Assembly (NCBI GenBank): GCA_029288115.1
Contig: JARFPV010000072.1
Span: forward strand, 1 to 11,441
Origin: Akkermansiaceae bacterium
GTDB taxonomy: Bacteria; Verrucomicrobiota; Verrucomicrobiia; Verrucomicrobiales; Akkermansiaceae
Direction: 5' to 3'
DNA length: 11,441 bases
The stretch's first letter is position 1; every line of letters starts with the position of its first letter. This document shows, piece by piece, positions 5,875-11,441 of the stretch. The notes below the pieces were generated by a model that was not told the origin of the DNA, searched no databases, and was given only the letters and a program-made list of their open reading frames with translations. The position numbers were made by a program, and so were the translations under genes.

Positions 5875-8330
5875 CTAACTTCTAACGTCCCTTCGGTGAC
5901 CCCAAGCTTTTCCATCACATCGAGGTCCTGCCAGAGGTGATGACCTGTTGTCGCTCCGCTAAGCAGTTCCTGATAGGCACTGATGATGCGGGTGGCCGCT
6001 TGAGTGTCTTCGTCGAGAAAATCGATCCGAAACCTTCTAAGACCCGTGCCGCGCAACTCCTGATAGAATCGCGCACCAGTCTGAGCCTTACCATTAAACA
6101 AGGTGTTCCTGCAGCCAACGTCCGCCTTCAGCGTGTGCAACTGTCCTACGCGATCCTTCAACTGCACATGATGTTTTTCGCACGGTTTGCCGCAATTGAG
6201 AATACTCGTTCCCTCGCTCATAAAGGTGCAGAACACGCAATGCTCCATATGAAACATCGGCATGTGCTGGTGCAGGGTAAGCTCAAACCAATCGGTCGGT
6301 GCGGCTAACAATAGATCCAGAACTTGTTGAATATTCAGGTCATAAGAAACGGTCAGATGATCCAGTCCACCTTCCTCGCGGAGAATTTTTGCCGACAACG
6401 GATTTGCGCAATTCAGGGAGAAGTCTCCAGTTTTGTAGAGGTCGTCGCGACCTTTAAAATACGCAATACCACCGAGGTTCCGAATCAGCACACCGTCGGG
6501 CTCGGCACGCTCAATCACTTTGAAAAAACCCGCTTCTCCAGATTTCTGAATGCGCGGCGTAGCGAGATGGACGCGTGCACCCTTGGCCTGTCTGACTAAA
6601 GCCACGGCATCCTTGCCGCGCCGAACATCCTCGAAATCAACGTAAATGTTAGACACCCCTGATTCGAGTGCCGACTCAATCTGCTCCATGCTACGGCAGA
6701 GGGCAGCGATTTCACGCTGATGGGACTCGTCCGTCTTTCTCTCAGGCATGAGATCTGCTAATCCGGCATGAAGAACTGGTGTCTTACCGGGCGTAACAGC
6801 ATTCGTATCCAATGCCTCCACAAGCGCACGCCGAAGCCGATTGATCGCAGACACGGCCAGCATCACATCACCCTCCAGATGGTTACTCAACTTTTCCAAT
6901 TTCCACGCTGTGCCACCAAGCCTGCCGAGCTGCTTTTCCAGAAACTCGGTGTTCAGAGGGCGCGACTGTGCCACTTCCAAGCACTCCGATGAATTTACAC
7001 TGACACTCCCCGCGCTCAAAGTCATCGGCTCCCCAGCCTTACCGCGTACAGTGATGTGCAGCGCTTGGCGCACAGGTTCAAGCTTGGCATTTTTCCAGCT
7101 TGCTGTGAGTGCGCTATTGAGCTTCGGATCATCTGTCTTCCAGATCGTTTGCCCGGGTTTGATTCGTTTCCAGTCGAGCCCGCTGTGTTTGTGGTGAAAT
7201 AACAATCGCTCTCCCGCAACCTTCCAGATGCGCGCTCCTTGTTCTTCATTCCGATCCTCTCCCGCATCAAAAACGATCCCATCGCCAGCCTTAACGGGAA
7301 TTCGTGTCGCCATCTCAACATCCACCCAGCCACGTTCGCATCGAGTCACCTCACCAAGATAGACACCACGCTTTTTACCGAATTTACCATGCGTCAGCCG
7401 AGGATGATTAGCACCCTCTAACCAACCGGTTGAGAGGCCACGGGAAAAAGTCATCTCCATCGCGTAGCGGTCATTTTCTGTGATCGGACTGTCTTTTTCT
7501 TCCACCGCAGCATCGATCGCCTTGCGATAGACTTTGGTGATGGCCGCTACATATTCAGGCGACTTCAAACGCCCCTCAATCTTGTAGGAAACCACACCCT
7601 GCCTCACGAGTTCGGGAATGATATCCACAGCCGCCAAGTCCTGTGGGCTGAGCAGATAACGCACGTCCTCCATGTCGCGTTCCTCGCCATCAACCACCAG
7701 AGTATACGGCATCCGGCACGCTTGCGCGCACTCGCCACGGTTCGCGGATCGCTGGCCGAGACTCTCACTGGTCAGGCACTGGCCCGAATACGCGACACAA
7801 AGCGCACCGTGAACAAACACCTCAAGCGGCACACATTCCTTCGGATCAAATTTCCCGATGTGTTTCAAGGACAGCTCGCGCGCGAGCACTGCTCGGTCGA
7901 GCTGATAGAGCTGATCAGCAAACCGCAGCCCCTCCGGTGAAGTAATCGTCATCTGCGTGGATGCATGAATTTCCAGACCAGGTGCCACATGTCTGGCCAG
8001 CCGCGCCAAACCAAGATCCTGCACAATAATAGCATCAACCCCACATGCTTCCAACAATCGTAACTGTTCCTCCGCGGCCTCAAGCTCACCTGTGAAAATC
8101 AGCGTGTTCATGGTGACAAACCCACGCACACCATGCTTGTGCAAAAAACCCATCAGCTCCGGCAGATCGTCTTCAGTGAAATTGTCAGCACGTATTCGGG
8201 CATTAAACCTCGGCAGCCCAAAAAAGATCGCGTCCGCACCATTCGCCACCGCCGCGCGCGCACAATCCCAATTTCCCGCAGGGGAAAGTAGCTCTGGCTG
8301 ACGGTCAGTTGTGGACATGCGCGTGAGCAT
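5871..8330 (-). CDS. U32-family protein, RlhA-like with extended C-terminal half
   Basis: An 819-aa member of family U32, named for peptidases although characterised relatives are Fe-S proteins of RNA or ubiquinone hydroxylation (RlhA, TrhP, UbiU/V). The N-terminal barrel starts PELLSPAGNWDCARAAVANGADAIFFG (from about 12) and includes ASTQMTITSPEG near 123. The signature with four cysteines, C178, C185, C201 and C205 (SANRGECAQACRMPY), fits a [4Fe-4S] site. SYKIEGRLKSPEYVA follows at 248. A beta-rich region (about 315-500) resembles the DUF3656 domain of RlhA. Beyond that (about 535-819) is a second barrel-like half with another set, C698, C701, C713 and C717 (HCVFC, NCGKPCEKH), then DVGCRNTLFN. 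E. coli RlhA is about 650 aa, so this is a long version. The best-supported role is RlhA-like rRNA cytidine hydroxylation, but other RNA targets are possible. ATG codons at 8330 and 8318 are both plausible starts. The TAG stop lies in the adjoining repeat. Confidence 0.9.
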   Translation of the reverse strand: MLTRMSTTDRQPELLSPAGNWDCARAAVANGADAIFFGLPRFNARIRADNFTEDDLPELMGFLHKHGVRGFVTMNTLIFTGELEAAEEQLRLLEACGVDAIIVQDLGLARLARHVAPGLEIHASTQMTITSPEGLRFADQLYQLDRAVLARELSLKHIGKFDPKECVPLEVFVHGALCVAYSGQCLTSESLGQRSANRGECAQACRMPYTLVVDGEERDMEDVRYLLSPQDLAAVDIIPELVRQGVVSYKIEGRLKSPEYVAAITKVYRKAIDAAVEEKDSPITENDRYAMEMTFSRGLSTGWLEGANHPRLTHGKFGKKRGVYLGEVTRCERGWVDVEMATRIPVKAGDGIVFDAGEDRNEEQGARIWKVAGERLLFHHKHSGLDWKRIKPGQTIWKTDDPKLNSALTASWKNAKLEPVRQALHITVRGKAGEPMTLSAGSVSVNSSECLEVAQSRPLNTEFLEKQLGRLGGTAWKLEKLSNHLEGDVMLAVSAINRLRRALVEALDTNAVTPGKTPVLHAGLADLMPERKTDESHQREIAALCRSMEQIESALESGVSNIYVDFEDVRRGKDAVALVRQAKGARVHLATPRIQKSGEAGFFKVIERAEPDGVLIRNLGGIAYFKGRDDLYKTGDFSLNCANPLSAKILREEGGLDHLTVSYDLNIQQVLDLLLAAPTDWFELTLHQHMPMFHMEHCVFCTFMSEGTSILNCGKPCEKHHVQLKDRVGQLHTLKADVGCRNTLFNGKAQTGARFYQELRGTGLRRFRIDFLDEDTQAATRIISAYQELLSGATTGHHLWQDLDVMEKLGVTEGTLEVR

Positions 8331-8358
8331 TCACTGGATTCAATGAAATGTCGATGCG

Positions 8359-8378
8359 TGATCGTTGTGCAATGATCA
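8359..8378. promoter_or_regulatory. 20-bp near-perfect palindrome, operator-like
   Basis: TGATCGTTGTGCAATGATCA has 9-base arms that match at eight of nine positions around a central TG. It lies 29 bp upstream of the first candidate ATG of the U32 gene and about 140 bp upstream of the phosphatase gene. It could bind a dimeric regulator. In the U32 leader transcript it could instead fold as a hairpin, though the 2-base centre would force opening of the inner pairs. The regulator is unknown. Confidence 0.4.
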
Positions 8379-8396
8379 TCCACTCTATGAAAATTT

Positions 8397-8410
8397 AGTG
8401 TCATGGCACT
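8397..8410. promoter_or_regulatory. 14-bp near-palindrome next to the minus-strand -10 box
   Basis: AGTGTCATGGCACT pairs at six of seven positions per arm. It lies immediately downstream, on the minus strand, of the TATAAT at 8425-8420, where a repressor would block transcription start. Palindromes this short arise by chance fairly often, so this is a weak call. Confidence 0.25.
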
Positions 8411-8517
8411 GAGTTTGCTATTATATTGTCACAACACACCTCTTTCCCCATATTGCTGCTTTAAACCACCATCAAAACCCACACACGAGCAAACACCTCC
8501 CCCGCTATCTGCTATCC

Positions 8518-9366
8518 ATGAAAAAACTACTCATCGTCACTGACCTCGATGCCAGCTTCATCGATGAGAGTTACCAATATACCGAGGCGATAGAAGCGGT
8601 TGAACGACTCAGAGCCCTCGGGTTCCCGCTGGTATTCAACTCAAGCAAAACCCTGGCTGAACTAGAATCCATCGCACAGGAACTCCAGCTCACCACACCC
8701 TTGATCGCAGAAAATGGCGGTATCGTTGCAGTCCCCCAGACTTCCGAGCTATCCGGACAGTGCGTCCCGTCTCCAGAACAAGACTGGAAAACCCAAGGCG
8801 ATCACACCACCCTGATCACCGGATTATCCCGGGAATACATTCTCAAACACGCCCATGAGGCTCGGGAACAATCCGGATACACTTTCGAAGGCTTCAGCGA
8901 CTGGTCAGAGGAAGAGCTGTCCCTGAAAACAGGCCTCTCGATTGCCGATGCCTCACTCGCAAAACAAAGATACGTCTCAGAACCCATCCTGTGGCAAGAC
9001 TCGCAAGAAAGCTGGAACCAATTCAATTCCATCATGCAGTCCAAGGGAATCCGCACGCTGCGTGGCGGCAAATTCATCCACCTCATGGGGCAGGCAGACA
9101 AGGCCGATGGGCTCAAGGTCACACGCCAGCTCTACGAAACTCAATTCCCTGAAACCCCATGGACCACCGTCGCCATCGGCGACAGCGCTAACGATCAGTC
9201 CATGCTCGAATCCGCAGATATTGCCATCGTCATCCCCCATGCCGATGGACTCCAGCTTCAAATAGACGCACCACACGTCATCCATGCAAAATACCCAGCA
9301 TCCAAAGGCTGGAATGATGCCGTGCTCAGTCTTTCATCCACCCTAACAAACACTCAACATAGCTAA
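8518..9366 (+). CDS. gpgP: HAD-IIB glucosyl/mannosyl-3-phosphoglycerate phosphatase
   Basis: A 282-aa cytosolic HAD-superfamily phosphatase of the MPGP/GpgP type, which dephosphorylates glucosyl- or mannosyl-3-phosphoglycerate to the free glycosylglycerate. Motif I is TDLDASF (nucleophile D9, acid/base D11; Ala12 where Gly is common). Motif II is FNSSKT (Ser42/43), followed by LIAENGG (about 62-68). The C2B-type cap carries SLAKQRYVSEPILW (about 146-159), characteristic of this subfamily. RGGKFIHLMGQADKADGL (about 182-199) supplies the motif III lysine, probably K195, and GDSANDQSML (221-230) is motif IV. The protein is complete and starts MKKLLIVTDLD; no Shine-Dalgarno sequence is seen. Its stop is 4 bp before the downstream synthase ATG, so the two are almost certainly one operon, and the neighbouring GT81 domain points to glucosyl- rather than mannosyl-3-phosphoglycerate as substrate. 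Substrate preference is inferred. Confidence 0.88.
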   Translation: MKKLLIVTDLDASFIDESYQYTEAIEAVERLRALGFPLVFNSSKTLAELESIAQELQLTTPLIAENGGIVAVPQTSELSGQCVPSPEQDWKTQGDHTTLITGLSREYILKHAHEAREQSGYTFEGFSDWSEEELSLKTGLSIADASLAKQRYVSEPILWQDSQESWNQFNSIMQSKGIRTLRGGKFIHLMGQADKADGLKVTRQLYETQFPETPWTTVAIGDSANDQSMLESADIAIVIPHADGLQLQIDAPHVIHAKYPASKGWNDAVLSLSSTLTNTQHS

Positions 9367-9370
9367 CACC

Positions 9371-11441
9371 ATGGGAGACTTCCATCAATTCGGCATCGTC
9401 ACGACACTCCACCAGCTCAACCGGAGGCCTCTTGAGCAGCTCGAAGAGGAATTACTCGAGTTTCGAAAAAAGAAACCCATGGCACTCGTCCTGCCATCAC
9501 TCTATTCCGAGCTGGAGGGTCCCGCACTCAGCTCCATCGTTGATGAAATAGCCAATGTCCCCTACCTCGACCAAATCGTCGTTGGCCTCGACCGGGCGGA
9601 CGAAAGCCAGTTCAAAAAAGCACTCCAGTTCTTTGACCGCCTGCCCCAACGCCCGGACATCCTCTGGAACGATGGACCACGACTCCGGGAAATCGATCAA
9701 CTGCTCCACCAAAAAGGACTCGCACCAAAAGAAGCCGGAAAAGGACGCAATGTCTGGTACATGTTCGGATACATCCTGGCATCCGGAAAAGCCGACACCG
9801 TCGCCATCCACGACTGCGACATCCTCACTTATAAACGCGACCTGCTGGCACGACTCATCTACCCCGTAGCCAACCCCACACTCAGCTACAAATTCTGCAA
9901 AGGCTACTACGCACGGATTGCTAACAACTCCCTGAACGGCCGGGTTTGCCGACTATTAGTCACCCCACTCTTACGGGCTCTCAAAAAAGTCTGCGGACCT
10001 AACGAATACCTCGATTTCCTCGACAGCTTCCGCTACCCACTCGCCGGTGAGTTCTCCCTCTCCCGTGACGTCATCGAGGACATCCGCATCCCTTCAGACT
10101 GGGGGCTGGAAATGGGCACCCTCTCCGAAATGCAGAGGAACTACGCCACCAACCAAATCTGCCAGGTCGACATCGCCGACACCTACGACCACAAACACCA
10201 GGACCTCTCGCTCGACGATAAAACCAAGGGCCTCTCAAAGATGAGCTGCGACATCGCAAAATCACTGTATCGCAAAATGGCGACACAAGGAGAAGTGTTC
10301 ACTCAGGAAAGGATCCGAACCATCAAAGCCACCTACTTCCGGGTCGCGCTCGACCTGGTCGATAGCTATCACAGCGATGCCGCCATCAACGGTTTGTCCT
10401 ACGACATGCACGCCGAAGGGCACGCCATCGAAGTGTTTGCAGAGAATATCATGCAGGCTGGCAACGATTTTTTAAATCCCGAGTCGTCCATGGACACACC
10501 GTTCATGCCCAGCTGGAAACGTGTCGCATCTGCCGTACCCAACATCATGGACATGCTCATCGATGCGGTGGAAGCTGATCAGCGTGAATATGGCGAAAAC
10601 TCAAGCTACGATCTCATGCAGCACACCAAGGTGAACCAAGTTCGCCAAGGTGTCGAAGAACGGGTGCGCAACATCTACGGAGAAGACCATACTTCACAAG
10701 TCACAGAAGCAATTTTCAAAACAGTTCCCCTTGCCCAAAAGGCCATCAAGGCATCTCCCATCGTCAATAAATGGGACGAGAAGGACATCATGGCCATCAC
10801 CTACGCCGACTCCATCAGGGAGGAAAATGAAACCCCACTGCGCATCCTCTACGATTTTTTCCGGCGTGAGCTCAAAAACCAGATCAACAACGTCCACATC
10901 CTCCCATTCAATCCCTACAGCTCCGATGATGGCTTTTCCGTCATCGACTACACCACCATCAACCCGGATCACGGCGACTGGCCAGATATCGAACGCTTCA
11001 CCAAGCATTTCAACATCATGGCCGATCTCGTGCTCAACCACTGCTCCCGGGAATCAACCTGGTTCAAGAATTTCCTAGCCGATAAATCACCAGGCAAAGA
11101 CTACTTCATCGATGGCAACAACTTCAAAGACCTCACTCAAGTTGTCAGGCCTCGCAGCACCCCACTACTCACATCCGTAAAAACCAGCGCAGGCAAAAAA
11201 GAAGTCTGGTGCACATTCAGCGAAGATCAGGTCGATCTCAATTTCGCCAATCCAGAAGTACTGCTAGAAGTCATCCGCATTATCCAGCTCTATCTGGATA
11301 AAGGTATCCACATCTTCAGACTCGATGCCGTCGCCTTCCTCTGGAAACAAGATGGCACCAATTGTGTCCACCAACCAGAAACGCACGAAATCATCAGACT
11401 GCTCCGATTGATCATCGAGCAGCTTGAACCCTCCGCTATCC
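9371..11441 (+). CDS. Fused GT81 glucosyl-3-phosphoglycerate synthase and GH13_18 phosphorylase-like domain (3'-truncated by window)
   Basis: One open frame of 690 codons runs off the window without a stop. Residues 1 to about 405 are a complete GT81-type synthase, which joins glucose from an NDP-glucose to 3-phosphoglycerate. It shows MALVLPSLYSELEGPAL (from about 37), the metal-binding DxD as HDCDI (D148-C149-D150), FCKGYYARI, YLDSFRYPLAGEF-type sequence, DWGLEMGTLSE (243-253) and YDHKHQ (272-277) with the likely catalytic His. After EADQREYG (to 408) a linker leads into a GH13_18 domain: ITYADSIREEN, VHILPFNPYSSDDGFSVIDY, DLVLNHCS (552-559) and the nucleophile region FRLDAVAFLWK (D652), then GTNCVHQPETHEIIRLLR. 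That last motif fits glucosylglycerate or sucrose phosphorylases. The acid/base Glu and the rest of this domain lie outside the window. The gene follows gpgP by 4 bp. An internal ATG at 10616 (residue 416) could permit a separate phosphorylase product, but no ribosome site precedes it. Confidence 0.88.
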   Translation, partial: MGDFHQFGIVTTLHQLNRRPLEQLEEELLEFRKKKPMALVLPSLYSELEGPALSSIVDEIANVPYLDQIVVGLDRADESQFKKALQFFDRLPQRPDILWNDGPRLREIDQLLHQKGLAPKEAGKGRNVWYMFGYILASGKADTVAIHDCDILTYKRDLLARLIYPVANPTLSYKFCKGYYARIANNSLNGRVCRLLVTPLLRALKKVCGPNEYLDFLDSFRYPLAGEFSLSRDVIEDIRIPSDWGLEMGTLSEMQRNYATNQICQVDIADTYDHKHQDLSLDDKTKGLSKMSCDIAKSLYRKMATQGEVFTQERIRTIKATYFRVALDLVDSYHSDAAINGLSYDMHAEGHAIEVFAENIMQAGNDFLNPESSMDTPFMPSWKRVASAVPNIMDMLIDAVEADQREYGENSSYDLMQHTKVNQVRQGVEERVRNIYGEDHTSQVTEAIFKTVPLAQKAIKASPIVNKWDEKDIMAITYADSIREENETPLRILYDFFRRELKNQINNVHILPFNPYSSDDGFSVIDYTTINPDHGDWPDIERFTKHFNIMADLVLNHCSRESTWFKNFLADKSPGKDYFIDGNNFKDLTQVVRPRSTPLLTSVKTSAGKKEVWCTFSEDQVDLNFANPEVLLEVIRIIQLYLDKGIHIFRLDAVAFLWKQDGTNCVHQPETHEIIRLLRLIIEQLEPSAI

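Larger units (their letters stand above)
8331..8517. promoter_or_regulatory. Divergent intergenic region between the U32 gene and the phosphatase operon
   Basis: This 187-bp gap must hold promoters for both divergent units. An AT-rich core at 8419-8427 carries a perfect TATAAT on the minus strand (8425-8420) overlapping TATTAT on the plus strand (8419-8424). Neither has a convincing -35 at 16-18 bp, so both calls are tentative. If used, leaders would be roughly 80-90 nt in each direction. The right half (8431-8517) is C/A-rich with no purine-rich ribosome site before the ATG at 8518. Two operator-like dyads lie on the U32 side of the core. Confidence 0.4.

Noticed and set aside
10650..11078. 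Plus-strand open frame of 142 codons inside the fusion gene
   Set aside because: It is in the +1 frame relative to the fusion gene, which carries the GH13 motifs; the shadow is Ser/Thr/Pro-rich as expected from out-of-frame reading.

Overview
The window looks like chromosomal DNA from a Verrucomicrobiota bacterium, probably a marine member of the Verrucomicrobiales. This is an inference. It rests on the two single-span, pseudopilin-like proteins with the 'NAKQ-FYLMIEFD--FG-FP' signature, on the long double-halved U32 protein, on a palindromic repeat that begins GTAGG and abuts a stop codon, and on the near absence of Shine-Dalgarno sequences. No rRNA, tRNA, CRISPR array, transposase or phage gene was seen.

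Layout. (1) Positions 1-104 hold no supported gene, only a short direct repeat just before polA. (2) 105-2933 (+) is a complete DNA polymerase I with all three domains and all catalytic residues intact. (3) 3027-3761 (-) is the condensin kleisin ScpA, convergent with polA and starting at GTG; no scpB is adjacent. (4) 3855-4133 (-) is a small His-rich putative lipoprotein. (5) 4201-5752 (-) is a tandem pair of paralogous pseudopilin-like membrane-anchored proteins. (6) 5805-5874 is a REP/BIME-like double palindrome that supplies the stop codon of the next gene. (7) 5871-8330 (-) is a long U32-family protein, related to the 23S rRNA hydroxylation factor RlhA, with two separate four-cysteine sets. 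(8) 8331-8517 is a divergent intergenic region with operator-like dyads and overlapping -10-like boxes. (9) 8518-9366 (+) is a HAD-IIB phosphatase of the mannosyl/glucosyl-3-phosphoglycerate phosphatase type. (10) From 9371 to the window edge (+) runs one uninterrupted reading frame in which a GT81-type glucosyl-3-phosphoglycerate synthase is followed in frame by a GH13_18 sucrose/glucosylglycerate phosphorylase-like domain, cut off by the end of the window.

The most interesting unit is 8518 to the end. The synthase makes glucosyl-3-phosphoglycerate, the phosphatase would release the compatible solute glucosylglycerate, and a GH13_18 phosphorylase could break it down again to glucose-1-phosphate and glycerate. 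Two genes separated by 4 bp would thus encode both synthesis and recycling of an osmolyte, with the opposing activities on one polypeptide. The domain assignments come from recognised motifs; the substrate and the functional cycle are inferred. The rest of the window is mostly housekeeping or lineage-typical material.
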